A stretch of 50,497 nt of DNA from JAVVEZ01 sp032250895 (GTDB taxonomy: Bacteria; Pseudomonadota; Gammaproteobacteria; Pseudomonadales; Pseudohongiellaceae): the NCBI GenBank assembly GCA_032250895.1, contig JAVVEZ010000016.1, forward strand, positions 1-50,497, in the 5' to 3' direction. Shown here one piece after another: positions 33,510 through 42,806 of the stretch. A program made the translations under genes and the position numbers. Position 1 is the first letter of the stretch, and the number at the start of each line of letters is the position of its first letter. The notes under the pieces are model-generated. The model saw nothing but the letters and a program-made list of their open reading frames with translations, was not told the DNA's origin and made no database searches.

Positions 33510-34820
33510 GTGAGCCTGAATGACTGGTTGCATTATCTTGAGGGACTGCATCCCCAGGAAATAGATCTTGGTCTGGAGAGAATTCGTCAGGTTGCGGATC
33601 GCCTGCCGCTTGACCTTTCAAAGCACAGGATTCTGGTGGTGGGTGGCACCAATGGCAAGGGCTCCTGCATCACCCTGTTGACCAGCATTCTTCGCGCGGC
33701 GGGTTTGCGTACAGGGTCTTATACCTCGCCTCATTTGCTGCGTTACAACGAACGCGTATGCATCGATCAGGAACCGGTCCGGGACGAAGCCCTGTGTGAG
33801 GCCTTTGCTGCCGTCGAAGCCGCCAGAGGCGATATTTCGCTGACTTATTTTGAGTTTGGCACACTCGCGGCCTTGCTGCTGTTTTCTGAGCAGGCCCTGG
33901 ACTATCTGCTGTTGGAGGTCGGCCTGGGTGGTAGGCTCGATGCCGTCAATATTGTTGAACCCGATATCAGCCTGCTCACCAATGTGGCCATGGATCATAT
34001 GGACTGGCTGGGGGACACAAGGGAGCAGATCGCCTACGAAAAAGCCGGTATTTTTCGTAGCGCTCGACCCGCCATCTATGCTGAAACCGACGTGCCTGAG
34101 ACGGTCCGGAATGAGGCTGCCCAAAAGGGGAGTGAGCTTTTGCTGCTGGGACGGGACTTTTCCTGGACCCGGGCGGAAGATGGACGACACTGGCATTGGT
34201 CGGGCCATGACAGCCGGGGCAAAGTGCTGTCATACCAAATGCTGCCTGCGCTCAATTTTGCATTGGACAATGCCGCCGCGGTGTTGCAGGCGCTGAGCCT
34301 GATAGCTCCCGACGTGGATGACGTCTCGATTCGCCGGGGCTTTGAACAGGCGCGTTTGCCGGGACGTTTCCAGCAATTCGAGCGAGCTTATACCTTGATT
34401 CTGGATGTGGCCCATAATCCACATGCGGCGGCCAATCTTGCCAGGAACCTGGAAGCGGCCTTTCCCGGACGCAAGGTGAGGCTGGTGATTGCGATGCTCA
34501 AGGACAAAGACAGTGCCGGGGTCATCAGTGCGTTGAAAGACCAGGTTTCCTGCTGGTATGTCGGCGAAATCAAACATGGCAGAGGTGCCCCGGCCAAAAT
34601 ACTATATAATCAGCTCCTTGACAGCGGGGCATCCTCCGCAAGATGTTTCGATACCGTACTCGATGCCTGGCTGGCTGCAGATTCTGACGCCCGGGCGGGT
34701 GTCGATCCGGCTGTTCCATCTGAACAGCACAACAGGGAGATTGTTGTGGTGACCGGTTCGTTCTATACCGTCACGGCGTTATTGGAGTGGCTTCGGACAG
34801 ACGTCGGGCAGGGCGCCTGA
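33510..34820 (+). CDS. folC: dihydrofolate synthase/folylpolyglutamate synthase
   Basis: A 436-residue ATP-dependent ligase that adds glutamate to dihydropteroate and to folates. It starts at GTG 33510, seven bases after accD, without a strong ribosome site, so coupling is likely. The P-loop VVGGTNGKGSC is near residues 44-54. Then come SYTSPHLLRYNERVCID, LEVGLGGRLDAVN and NVAMDHMDWLGDTREQIAYEKAGIFR, with Lys and His that bind ATP and metal. LDVAHNPHAA is near residue 297. Product feeds the folate-dependent steps of purine synthesis started by purF downstream. Confidence 0.96.
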   Translation: MSLNDWLHYLEGLHPQEIDLGLERIRQVADRLPLDLSKHRILVVGGTNGKGSCITLLTSILRAAGLRTGSYTSPHLLRYNERVCIDQEPVRDEALCEAFAAVEAARGDISLTYFEFGTLAALLLFSEQALDYLLLEVGLGGRLDAVNIVEPDISLLTNVAMDHMDWLGDTREQIAYEKAGIFRSARPAIYAETDVPETVRNEAAQKGSELLLLGRDFSWTRAEDGRHWHWSGHDSRGKVLSYQMLPALNFALDNAAAVLQALSLIAPDVDDVSIRRGFEQARLPGRFQQFERAYTLILDVAHNPHAAANLARNLEAAFPGRKVRLVIAMLKDKDSAGVISALKDQVSCWYVGEIKHGRGAPAKILYNQLLDSGASSARCFDTVLDAWLAADSDARAGVDPAVPSEQHNREIVVVTGSFYTVTALLEWLRTDVGQGA

Positions 34821-34875
34821 GGACTCAATTCGACGAATGGGAAGGGAAGGATAGGGGCGTTCACCGCCTACTCGG

Positions 34876-35493
34876 GTGGCAGCTACAATCGGGGTTACTT
34901 TGAACGAAGCCACAAAACAAAGATTGGCAGGTGCGCTCATCCTGGGTTCTCTTGCCATTATTTTTGTCCCCGTCATGCTTGATGGTGAGGGGCTTTCGGT
35001 GTCTGCTCCGACTCGAAGCATTCCGGCGGCGCCTGAAATGCCGCCGGTGCCGACAATGACGGCCTCGCGACCGGCGATTCAGGCAGATTCACTGGCGCCA
35101 ACCGACGCCGCTGCGACTGATTCTGACAGCGCGACGGTGCCAGCAGACGAAGGCGCAGCGGATGCCGGCGACGACCGCAGTCCGGCCCCTGATGCACAGA
35201 CAAACAGCACAGCGGAAACCCCGGTTTTGAATGAGGCCGGCCTGCCTTCCGGGTGGAGTGTGCGCCTGGGTTTGTATGCCCAGGCCAGCAATGCCCAAAC
35301 CCTGCTTGCGCGCCTGCAACGCGGTGGTTACAAGGCCTATATAAGGCCGGCAGCGGACGGCAGCCTGTCCGGGGTCTTTGTCGGGCCGGTGCTGAGCAAG
35401 ACCGAGGCACAGCGCCTGCAACAACAACTGCACACGGAATTTGGCGAAGACGGCATCGTGGTGGATTTCGTTATCGACACTCCGTCCGATTAG
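34876..35493 (+). CDS. dedD: SPOR-domain cell division protein DedD-like
   Basis: A 205-residue single-span inner-membrane protein with a periplasmic SPOR domain that binds denuded glycan at the septum. A short cytoplasmic N-terminus is followed by a span (GALILGSLAIIFVPVML, about 20-36), a Pro/Ala/Asp-rich linker (about 45-115) and the SPOR domain (about 122-200, WSVRLGLYAQASNAQTLLARL to VFVGPVLSKTEAQRLQQQL). The start may be GTG 34876 or TTG 34900; the ribosome sites are weak for both. Its position between folC and cvpA is the standard one for DedD. Confidence 0.88.
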   Translation: MAATIGVTLNEATKQRLAGALILGSLAIIFVPVMLDGEGLSVSAPTRSIPAAPEMPPVPTMTASRPAIQADSLAPTDAAATDSDSATVPADEGAADAGDDRSPAPDAQTNSTAETPVLNEAGLPSGWSVRLGLYAQASNAQTLLARLQRGGYKAYIRPAADGSLSGVFVGPVLSKTEAQRLQQQLHTEFGEDGIVVDFVIDTPSD

Positions 35494-35515
35494 AAAATGG
35501 GAGCCGGAACAAACT

Positions 35516-35995
35516 ATGGCAACAATTGATATCGTGATCCTGGTGATTGTCGGTCTTTCCTGCCTGATAGGCGCAGTCAGGGGCTTCATCAAGGAGGCCT
35601 TGTCACTGGCCTCCTGGGTTGCCGCCATTCTGGTGGCCGGCCTGTTCAGCGCGCAACTGGCCGATTTGATGTCGGGTCTGCTGGACAATGCCTCCCTGCG
35701 GCGAATTATTGCCTTTGCGCTGCTTTTCGTGGGAACGATCTTTATGGGAACCGTGATCAACAGCCTGATTGCCAAATTGACCTCTGGCAGCAGTCTGCAG
35801 GGAGTCGATCGGGTGCTGGGAGGCCTCTTTGGTTTACTTCGGGGCAGTATTGTCGTTCTGGCACTGGTGTTTGTGTTCATTCCCTTCGATTTTACCCGGG
35901 ACTGGGTCCGGGATTCCTTTCTGGTGCCTCATGCCATCAGTCTGATCGAGTACTTTCAGAATCTTCTGGAACCGACGCTGAGCACCGTTGTTTAA
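35516..35995 (+). CDS. cvpA: CvpA family membrane protein (colicin V production)
   Basis: A 159-residue inner-membrane protein with four predicted spans (about 5-23, 29-50, 63-85, 100-122). ATG 35516 gives MATIDIVILVIVGLSCLIGAVRGFIKEALSLASW, the typical family opening with GxxRGFxKE. The family is needed for colicin V release and for envelope stress tolerance in some enterics; its molecular job is unclear. It lies immediately before purF, its universal partner in proteobacteria, and 22 bases after dedD. Confidence 0.93.
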   Translation: MATIDIVILVIVGLSCLIGAVRGFIKEALSLASWVAAILVAGLFSAQLADLMSGLLDNASLRRIIAFALLFVGTIFMGTVINSLIAKLTSGSSLQGVDRVLGGLFGLLRGSIVVLALVFVFIPFDFTRDWVRDSFLVPHAISLIEYFQNLLEPTLSTVV

Positions 35996-36022
35996 AGCAG
36001 TTTTGATATGGAGTGGTAATGA

Positions 36023-37555
36023 ATGTGCGGTATTGTAGGCATTGTTGGAACGTCCAATGTAAACCTGGCCTTGTACAACAGCCTGACCGTGCTCCAGCAT
36101 CGGGGGCAGGATGCCGCCGGGATCGTGACCAGTGATGACGGCAAGCTCAATCTGCGCAAGGACAATGGCTTCGTGCGCGATGTTTTTCACACTCGCCACA
36201 TGAGACAGCTCACCGGCAACATGGGCATCGGTCATGTGCGTTATCCCACCGCAGGCAGTTGTGGACCAGCCCAGGCCCAACCCCTGTATGTCAATTCTCC
36301 CTATGGCGTCAGTCTTGCCCACAATGGCAACCTCACCAATGCCGCAGAGCTCAGTAAAGATATTTTCCGTGATGATTTGCGTCATCTGAATACCGATTCG
36401 GATTCTGAAGTGCTGTTGAACGTTTTTGCTCATGAATTGCAGAAGTTGAATAAAATGACTCCCACCGCCGAGGATGTATTTACCGCGGTAAAAGGCGTTC
36501 ACCGGCGCTGCCGGGGTGCCTATGCCGCTGTGGCGATGCTGGTTGGTTACGGGATTGTAGGCTTTCGTGATAAATACGGCATCCGCCCCCTGGTGTTCGG
36601 CAAGAAAAAGACCCGCAAAGGTGTCGAATATATGCTGGCCTCGGAAAGTGTCGCGCTGGATTCCCAGGGTTTCAAACTGGTTCGGGACGTGGCACCAGGC
36701 GAGGCGGTCTATATTGACGAGCAGGGGCATCTTGAAACCCGGCTTTGCGCCGAAGACAGCAAACTGACCCCCTGTATTTTTGAGCACGTCTATTTTGCGC
36801 GTCCCGATTCCATGATGGACGGTATTTCAGTGTATAAATCCCGCCTGCGGATGGGTGAGAAACTGGCGGCCAAAATCAAGCGCCTGCGACCTGAACATGA
36901 TATTGATGTGGTGATTCCGATTCCGGATACCAGCCGAACTGCGGCCCTGGAGCTCGCCAACAGCCTTGGCATCAAGTATCGGGAGGGATTCATCAAAAAT
37001 CGCTACATCGGGCGTACCTTCATCATGCCGGGGCAAAGCCAGCGCAAGAAGTCGGTGAAGCAGAAATTGAATGCCATTCCGCTGGAGTTCGCTGGCAAGA
37101 ATGTCATGCTGGTCGATGATTCCATTGTCCGTGGCACCACCTGCCAGCAGATTATTGAAATGGCCAGAGAAGCCGGCGCCAAAAAAGTGTATTTTTGTTC
37201 AGCATCGCCGCCGGTGCGTCATCCCAATGTCTATGGTATAGACATGCCGGCGGTGGATGAGCTGATTGCACATGGCAAGAGCGAGGAGGCGATACAGACC
37301 GAGATAGGGGCCGATTGGCTGATATTTCAGGATATCGAAGATCTCGTTGCGTCCTGTGCCGAGGGAAGCATTATTCCCATGGACTTTGAATGCTCGGTGT
37401 TTACCGGGAAATATGTCACTGGCGACATCACGGCCGACTATTTGAAGAAACTGGAAAAAAAGCGCAGCGATGGTGCCAAACAACGCAAATCGGCAAGAGA
37501 TCATCGCAGAGATGACGAAGATGAGGATATTATTGATCTTCACAACAATGAATAG
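36023..37555 (+). CDS. purF: amidophosphoribosyltransferase
   Basis: A 510-residue enzyme that makes 5-phosphoribosylamine from PRPP and glutamine, the first step of purine synthesis. GGAG lies upstream of ATG 36023, and the protein starts MCGIVGIVG, so Cys 2 becomes the N-terminal nucleophile after Met removal, as in E. coli. The N-terminal Ntn-hydrolase domain has HRGQDAAGI, GIGHVRYPTAGS and LAHNGNLTN. The C-terminal domain has the PRPP loop VMLVDDSIVRGTT and the IDMP-type segment VYGIDMPAVDELIA. The last 30 residues are charged (KKRSDGAKQRKSARDHRRDDEDED). moxR starts six bases downstream. Confidence 0.97.
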   Translation: MCGIVGIVGTSNVNLALYNSLTVLQHRGQDAAGIVTSDDGKLNLRKDNGFVRDVFHTRHMRQLTGNMGIGHVRYPTAGSCGPAQAQPLYVNSPYGVSLAHNGNLTNAAELSKDIFRDDLRHLNTDSDSEVLLNVFAHELQKLNKMTPTAEDVFTAVKGVHRRCRGAYAAVAMLVGYGIVGFRDKYGIRPLVFGKKKTRKGVEYMLASESVALDSQGFKLVRDVAPGEAVYIDEQGHLETRLCAEDSKLTPCIFEHVYFARPDSMMDGISVYKSRLRMGEKLAAKIKRLRPEHDIDVVIPIPDTSRTAALELANSLGIKYREGFIKNRYIGRTFIMPGQSQRKKSVKQKLNAIPLEFAGKNVMLVDDSIVRGTTCQQIIEMAREAGAKKVYFCSASPPVRHPNVYGIDMPAVDELIAHGKSEEAIQTEIGADWLIFQDIEDLVASCAEGSIIPMDFECSVFTGKYVTGDITADYLKKLEKKRSDGAKQRKSARDHRRDDEDEDIIDLHNNE

Positions 37556-37561
37556 AAGATA

Positions 37562-38566
37562 ATGATGAAAATTTTCGATTCGCTGAACAGGATGGGACGG
37601 AACGATAAATTTGATTCGCCCGAAGGCAGAGGCATTTCTTCTGTAGAAGCACTGGTTGATCAGGCAGTCGCCGAAATTGGCAAGGTCGTCCTGGGCAAGG
37701 AGAAGACGGTGAGACTGGCTTTATGCTGCCTCTTTGCCGGTGGTCACCTGCTGCTGGAAGACAAACCTGGGATGGGGAAGACGACATTGTCGCAAGCCCT
37801 GGCGAAAGTTTTCGGGCTTGCGTTCAGCCGCATCCAGTTTACCAGCGACCTGTTGCCGGCAGATATTCTCGGCGTGTCCATTTACGACCAGAAAAAAGCC
37901 GGTTTTATTTTCCATCAGGGACCGGTTTTCAACAACATCGTGCTGGCTGACGAGATCAATCGAAGCACTCCCAAAACCCAGAGTGCCTTGCTGGAAGCAA
38001 TGGAAGAAAAGCAGATTACCATGGATGGCCAGACCCGGGCCTTGCCGACACCTTTTTTTGTCATTGCGACACAAAACCCGGCCAGTTATGCCGGGACCTA
38101 TCCGCTGCCGGAATCTCAACTGGACCGTTTTCTGATGCGTTTGCATATGGGCTATCCGGACCCTGCCGCAGAACGGGAGTTGCTGAAGAACAGTAATCAG
38201 CGGGAAAAGCTCAACGCGATGAGTCAGTGTTTGAGTGCGGCAGATGTTATTGAATTCGGTCAAAAAATTGCCAGGATCAATATTAGCTCCACCTTGCTCG
38301 ATTATGTGCAACGGCTGGTGGCGTATACCCGGCAGGATGAAAAATTCAGTCTTGGCCTTTCTCCCCGTGGCGCGCAGACTTTGGTGCGCAGCGCAGGCAC
38401 CTGGGCGCTGATGCATGGCCGCCATCATATTCTGCCGGAAGACGTGCAAATGATATTGCCGGCAGTGGTGGATCATCGTCTGCGTCTGATGTCCGACAGT
38501 TCCGGGAAAAATTCAGAAAGCTATTCGCAGCGCCTATTGAATGAAGTCGACATTTTCGCCGACTGA
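37562..38566 (+). CDS. MoxR-family AAA+ ATPase
   Basis: A 334-residue AAA+ chaperone-like ATPase of the MoxR group. Walker A EDKPGMGKTT covers residues 67-76, Walker B VLADEINR 127-134, then ATQNPASYAGTYPLPESQLDRF with sensor 1 and the arginine region typical of MoxR. The C-terminal lid domain (LGLSPRGAQTLVRSA) is present. Such ATPases act with DUF58 and VWA proteins in maturation of envelope or enzyme complexes. It begins six bases after purF and leads moxR-DUF58-tgpA. Start may be 37562 or 37565. Confidence 0.92.
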   Translation: MMKIFDSLNRMGRNDKFDSPEGRGISSVEALVDQAVAEIGKVVLGKEKTVRLALCCLFAGGHLLLEDKPGMGKTTLSQALAKVFGLAFSRIQFTSDLLPADILGVSIYDQKKAGFIFHQGPVFNNIVLADEINRSTPKTQSALLEAMEEKQITMDGQTRALPTPFFVIATQNPASYAGTYPLPESQLDRFLMRLHMGYPDPAAERELLKNSNQREKLNAMSQCLSAADVIEFGQKIARINISSTLLDYVQRLVAYTRQDEKFSLGLSPRGAQTLVRSAGTWALMHGRHHILPEDVQMILPAVVDHRLRLMSDSSGKNSESYSQRLLNEVDIFAD

Positions 38567-38579
38567 CGGGTGAATCACG

Positions 38580-39581
38580 ATGACATCCGGACTTCGTCCA
38601 TTTCCAGCAGACTCCATCAGCAGGCAGGTGAAACGACATTTCCAACACTGGGTAAGTCGCAGGATGCCGCCGGCACGGCGGATCGTTCTCGATCATCATA
38701 ATATTTTTATCCTGCCCAGCAGGCAGGGCCTGGTTTTCTGCCTGGTATTGCTGCTGATGTTTATTGCCGCAGTCAATTATGAGCTGAGTCTTGGCTTCGC
38801 TCTGGTTTTTTTGTTGACAGGCATGTTTGTACTGTCAATTCTTTATACCTTTCGCAATCTTTCCGGCCTCCATATTTCTGCCAATGCCGGGCCGCCGGTT
38901 TTTGCCGGTGAAAATAGCTCTCTTGACATCGTCCTGAACCGCTACGGCACGAGAACACATGAGGCTCTGGAGTTGAGCTTTGAGAATTCCGGCAAGGCGG
39001 TGGCCGATCTGCTCGATGATAGTGAACACAGGGCCAGTCTCTATATTCCCACCACACGACGCGGCCTGTTTTCGCCGGGACGGCTGCGTATCACAACGTT
39101 CTTTCCCTTTGGCCTGTGCCGGGCATGGTCACTGCCGGACCTGCAAGTGACATTCCTGGTCTATCCGAAGCCGATTGCCTGTGATCTGGCATGGATGAGC
39201 AACCATGCCGGGCATCAGGGCCATAACAATCCCGGAAATGGTCATGATGATTTTTATGGCTTGCGTGACTACCAGCATGGGGATTCATTGCATCATGTGG
39301 CCTGGAAAAGTGTTGCCCGTGGGCAGGGCATGTTTACCAAGCAATTTGTCCAGCATGTGGATGAAAGTGTCTGGCTGGACTGGGACATGTTTCCAGGCAT
39401 GAACATGGAAGACCGGCTTTCCCGACTTTGTTATTGCGTCCTCAAACTGGAACCGAGCGGGCTTGATTATGGACTTGTCATTCCTGGCATCAGAGTCGAT
39501 CCAGGAAGAGGTGCTCAACATTATGGCCGTGTCCTGGAAACGCTCGCACTGTACCGGCTGGCCGATGAAGGAGCAGCATGA
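38580..39581 (+). CDS. DUF58 domain membrane protein
   Basis: A 333-residue protein with two close N-terminal membrane spans (about 47-66 and 70-92, LVFCLVLLLMFIAAVNYELSLG...) and the DUF58 domain at about 195-300. The hallmark is FYGLRDYQHGDSLHHVAWKSVAR. DUF58 is a degenerate von Willebrand-like module that partners MoxR ATPases. Here it is encoded 13 bases after moxR, and its TGA overlaps the ATG of the next gene (ATGA at 39578-39581). Exact function unknown; the set MoxR-DUF58-TgpA is a common conserved gammaproteobacterial triplet. Confidence 0.9.
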   Translation: MTSGLRPFPADSISRQVKRHFQHWVSRRMPPARRIVLDHHNIFILPSRQGLVFCLVLLLMFIAAVNYELSLGFALVFLLTGMFVLSILYTFRNLSGLHISANAGPPVFAGENSSLDIVLNRYGTRTHEALELSFENSGKAVADLLDDSEHRASLYIPTTRRGLFSPGRLRITTFFPFGLCRAWSLPDLQVTFLVYPKPIACDLAWMSNHAGHQGHNNPGNGHDDFYGLRDYQHGDSLHHVAWKSVARGQGMFTKQFVQHVDESVWLDWDMFPGMNMEDRLSRLCYCVLKLEPSGLDYGLVIPGIRVDPGRGAQHYGRVLETLALYRLADEGAA

Positions 39582-41668
39582 GCAGAAAGACAGGCAAACA
39601 GGAAAATCACCCGATCCCCCGGAATGCCCTGGTCTGGATTCTGCTTGCCCTGAGCAGCGTCATTCTGCCGCATATGGCTCGCATACCGGCATGGCTGGTG
39701 CTGTTGTTTGCGCTCTGTGTGCTGGGCAGAATTCTGATCTTCCAGGGACGCCTGTCCTATCCGGGGACTACACTGAAAACCCTTTTTGTCATGCTCACAT
39801 TTGGCGCAGTGCTGGTCCCCTTCGGACGTGATATCTTTTCCAGTGAAGGCACCATTTGTATCCTGATTGCAGGTATTACCCTGAAGCTGCTGGAGATGCG
39901 CTACCGACGCGATTTTCTGGTGGTCATCTATCTGTGTTATTTTACCGTGATCGCCGAATTCATTTACTCCCAGTCGATTCCAATGAGCATTTACATGGCT
40001 TTTTCGGTCGTGCTGATCACTGCTGCGTTGATGTCCCTGACCCAGACCCAGGAATACCAGAGGCCACTCAGAACCCTGAAATTATCAGCCCTTATATTGC
40101 TGCAGAGTGTGCCGATAATGATTGCATTGTTTCTGTTGTTTCCACGTATTTCACCCCTGTGGTCAGTTCCTCTGCAAAGCCGTTCGGCAGTTACCGGTTT
40201 GAGTGAAAAGATGTCGCCCGGTGATATCGGCAACCTGGCCCGCTCCGCCGAAATTGTGTTTCGGGTGAAATTCGATGAGCAGATTCCGGCCAATGCCGAT
40301 CTTTACTGGCGTGGGCTTACCCTTGATCGTTTCGATGGCCGGGCATGGACACGCCGGGAGGGACTGCTTGCCGAACGTCAATACCTGGGAAGCCAGGCGC
40401 ATGACACCAAGCCCTGGTTTAACGATATTGAATACCAGAGCGAGATTGTGGATTACAATGTAATTCTGGAACCTACCGGGCAGAACTGGATATTTTCATT
40501 GAAAATACCTCGCATCAGGCAGGAAGGTCTAATGATGCGCAATGATTTTCAACTGGAAAATATCCGTAATATCAATCAGCGCTTCAGCTATGATGCCCGC
40601 TCCTATCTGCGTAATCGCATTGATCTGAAACCGGCGGCAAGCATTCTTCAGCGGGCCCTGCAATTGCCCCTTGAAGGCAATGAACGCAGCTTGTCCTATG
40701 CCAGAGAACTGAGGGCGCAAACGCAGGGTGAAGGTCAATTCATTGATCTTGTACTGAAAAATTTCCGTGAGGAAAATTTTTTTTACACACTGACACCCAC
40801 CATACTGGGTGATGACTCGGTGGATGAATTTTTATTTGAAACCCGGGAAGGCTTTTGTGAACATTATGCCGGTAGCTTTGTCTTCCTGATGCGGGCGGCG
40901 GGTATCCCGGCACGAGTCGTGACGGGTTATCAGGGGGGTGAATACAATCCTTATGATGAGACCCTGATCGTCAGGCAGTATGACGCTCATGCCTGGGCCG
41001 AGGTCTGGCTTGACGGTGCGGGCTGGATTCGTGTTGATCCTACCGCAGCAGTCTCACCCCAGCGTATCAATCTGGGCAGCGAGCCAACGCTTCAAAATGA
41101 TCAGAATTTTTTGGGGGATGCCGGTTTCTCGATGCTTCGCTTTCGTAACAATCGTGTGCTCAATGCCTTGCGGCTGCGTCTGGAAAGCGTTGACTATGCC
41201 TGGAACCGTTGGGTGCTCAACTATAATCGGAATCTTCAGCTTGAATTTTTCAACAGACTTTTTGACAATGTCACCACACAGAAAATCCTGCTCACTATGA
41301 TAGGCATCATGGCGCTCTCAGTGTTGATGGTCGCAATTTTCGTGCTTCGCAAAAATGTGCGCCGGGAAATGGACCCCGCCACCAGAATCTATTTACGCTA
41401 TTGTGACCTCCTGTCCCGTCAGGGCAGCCCCCGCCATATTGGTGAAAGTCCGCAGAATTATTGCTGGCGGATTGCCGCTGTGCATCCCCTGTGGGCTGCG
41501 GACATGGTGGCCATTACCACGGCCTATCTGGATATTGCGTTCAGATATGAAGCAGGCAACCCGGAAATTGATGCCAGGCTCGGGCAATTGCGGGAAAGGG
41601 TACGCCGCTTCCGGCTTGCAAAGCTCCGTCCCGGCTTACGGACGGGCATCTTTGAGGAAAATATATGA
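39578..41668 (+). CDS. tgpA: TgpA-like transglutaminase-domain membrane protein (DUF3488)
   Basis: A 696-residue inner-membrane protein. The first about 190 residues hold six to seven spans (DUF3488). A periplasmic transglutaminase-like core follows, with a Cys-His-Asp triad at about 427 (GFCEHYAGSF), 471 (YDAHAWAEVW) and 487 (RVDPTAAV). One more span (about 567-590, LLTMIGIMALSVLMVAIFVL) precedes a cytoplasmic DUF4129 tail. In P. aeruginosa the homologue TgpA is essential and its transglutaminase domain is periplasmic. AAGGAG precedes the ATG. The native reaction of the family is not settled. Confidence 0.9.
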   Translation: MSRKTGKQENHPIPRNALVWILLALSSVILPHMARIPAWLVLLFALCVLGRILIFQGRLSYPGTTLKTLFVMLTFGAVLVPFGRDIFSSEGTICILIAGITLKLLEMRYRRDFLVVIYLCYFTVIAEFIYSQSIPMSIYMAFSVVLITAALMSLTQTQEYQRPLRTLKLSALILLQSVPIMIALFLLFPRISPLWSVPLQSRSAVTGLSEKMSPGDIGNLARSAEIVFRVKFDEQIPANADLYWRGLTLDRFDGRAWTRREGLLAERQYLGSQAHDTKPWFNDIEYQSEIVDYNVILEPTGQNWIFSLKIPRIRQEGLMMRNDFQLENIRNINQRFSYDARSYLRNRIDLKPAASILQRALQLPLEGNERSLSYARELRAQTQGEGQFIDLVLKNFREENFFYTLTPTILGDDSVDEFLFETREGFCEHYAGSFVFLMRAAGIPARVVTGYQGGEYNPYDETLIVRQYDAHAWAEVWLDGAGWIRVDPTAAVSPQRINLGSEPTLQNDQNFLGDAGFSMLRFRNNRVLNALRLRLESVDYAWNRWVLNYNRNLQLEFFNRLFDNVTTQKILLTMIGIMALSVLMVAIFVLRKNVRREMDPATRIYLRYCDLLSRQGSPRHIGESPQNYCWRIAAVHPLWAADMVAITTAYLDIAFRYEAGNPEIDARLGQLRERVRRFRLAKLRPGLRTGIFEENI

Positions 41669-41883
41669 GCGCATCACCGCTCCCACTTGGCCGCTATCGG
41701 CATTACAAAGGCAAGGACTACAGTGTACTGGGTTTTGCCCGGCATTCAGAAACCGGAGAAATGATGGTCTTGTACGTCCCTCTGTACGGGGAGGGAGGAT
41801 ATTGGGTACGCCCTCTGAGCATGTTCAGCGAAACGCTCGAGAAGGACGGAAAAACGATACCACGTTTTCAATTGATCGTTTGA
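41665..41883 (+). CDS. DUF1653 domain protein
   Basis: A 72-residue soluble protein that is one DUF1653 domain: PLPLGRYRHYKGKDYSVLGFARHSETGE followed by MVLYVPLYGEGGYWVRPLSMFSE. ATG overlaps the tgpA stop (ATGA, 41665-41668), so it is translationally coupled. Its 3' end overlaps the convergent HAD phosphatase gene by 16 bases. The family is widespread but its function is unknown to me; placement with tgpA may be only operon economy. Confidence 0.85.
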   Translation: MSASPLPLGRYRHYKGKDYSVLGFARHSETGEMMVLYVPLYGEGGYWVRPLSMFSETLEKDGKTIPRFQLIV

Positions 41884-42533
41884 GCGTCAAGGAAGTCCTC
41901 GAGGACGAAATCGCGCAAGGAAGGCAGGGTCAGGTCTGCCGCATTGAAGCGTGCCTGTCCGAACTGGTGGGGGTCGGGAACGGCGACCACTTTCATTCCT
42001 GCTGCCTTGGCCGCTATCAGACCAGGGAACGAATCCTCGAAGGCAAGACAGTGTGCAGGGCTGACACCCAGTTTGACCGCTGTGCTCAAATAGACGGCTG
42101 GGTGCGGTTTGCCATAAGGCTCATCGGCTGCCGAACTCAGGACATCGAAATAATGCCCAATCTCCAGTTTCGCAAGAGCGGTGTCAATCATGCCATGTGG
42201 TGAAGAGGAGGCAAGGGCGATACGAACGTTTTGCTCTCTGAACAGTTGCAGGGTTTCATGAACACCCACCATGGCCTGCCCCTGGCTCGCTATCAGCCGG
42301 GTGACCTCGGCGATGATGGCCGCTGCCACTTCAGCCTGGCTCGGTCCCGTCCAGGCGTGCAATCGATAATAATGCCCGACGACTTCATCAATCCGGATAC
42401 CGGTGGTTTGACGGCACATGGCCGTTGTAAGCGTAAGCCCCAAGCTCGCAAAAACCGTCTGTTCGGCCCGATGCCAGAAGGGTTCGGAGTCGATCAACAG
42501 GCCATCCATATCGAAAATTACTGCGTCAAGCAT
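41868..42533 (-). CDS. HAD-superfamily sugar-phosphate phosphatase (YniC/HxpB-like)
   Basis: A 221-residue Mg-dependent phosphatase. ATG 42533 with AGAGG upstream gives MLDAVIFDMDGLLIDSEPFW, placing the nucleophile Asp 8 and acid Asp 10 in the DxDG motif. ALASSSPHGMID is motif II, GKPHPAVYL motif III, and CLAFEDSFPGLIAAKAAGM motif IV. The SEPFW feature and helical cap fit the YniC/HxpB 2-deoxyglucose-6-phosphatase-like group, but beta-phosphoglucomutase-like activity cannot be excluded. A longer frame to 42611 exists but adds unconserved residues. Confidence 0.88.
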   Translation of the reverse strand: MLDAVIFDMDGLLIDSEPFWHRAEQTVFASLGLTLTTAMCRQTTGIRIDEVVGHYYRLHAWTGPSQAEVAAAIIAEVTRLIASQGQAMVGVHETLQLFREQNVRIALASSSPHGMIDTALAKLEIGHYFDVLSSAADEPYGKPHPAVYLSTAVKLGVSPAHCLAFEDSFPGLIAAKAAGMKVVAVPDPHQFGQARFNAADLTLPSLRDFVLEDFLDAQTIN

Positions 42534-42584
42534 CAGGCGACCTCTGTGAACTCCTGGAATATTGGGAATAGGACAGTGGAAAAC

Positions 42585-42611
42585 GTGATCCATACCGTAA
42601 ATATGGACCAC
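42585..42611. promoter_or_regulatory. 10-bp near-perfect inverted repeat between HAD and Hsp20 genes
   Basis: GTGATCCATA (42585-42594) and TATGGACCAC (42602-42611) match in 9 of 10 positions as inverted arms around a 7-base loop. It sits in the 273-base gap between divergent genes, upstream of both. It may be a protein-binding site or hairpin; no T-run follows. Confidence 0.4.
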
Positions 42612-42680
42612 GCTCCGAAAGCCAGAGAACTATACAGCGTGTTCCGGGGCTTCCCAAGTAACAATTTTCATATACCCCCC

Positions 42681-42709
42681 CTTGAAAATATCCAGGTTGA
42701 TCCTATCTA
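42681..42709 (+). promoter_or_regulatory. sigma-32-like heat-shock promoter of the Hsp20 gene
   Basis: CTTGAAA at 42681-42687 is a perfect heat-shock -35 box. It is followed after 14 bases by CCTATCTA (42702-42709), close to the CCCCATnT -10 box. The site is about 100 bases before the small heat-shock gene. Box sequence, spacing and the downstream product all agree. Confidence 0.65.
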
Positions 42710-42806
42710 ACACAGCAGCAAAGGCTCTGCGGAGGTTTGCGACAAGGTGCCTGATTCTTCTGAATAGGCGGTTTTGACCCGATATTGCTCATAAGAGGAT
42801 ATAAAG

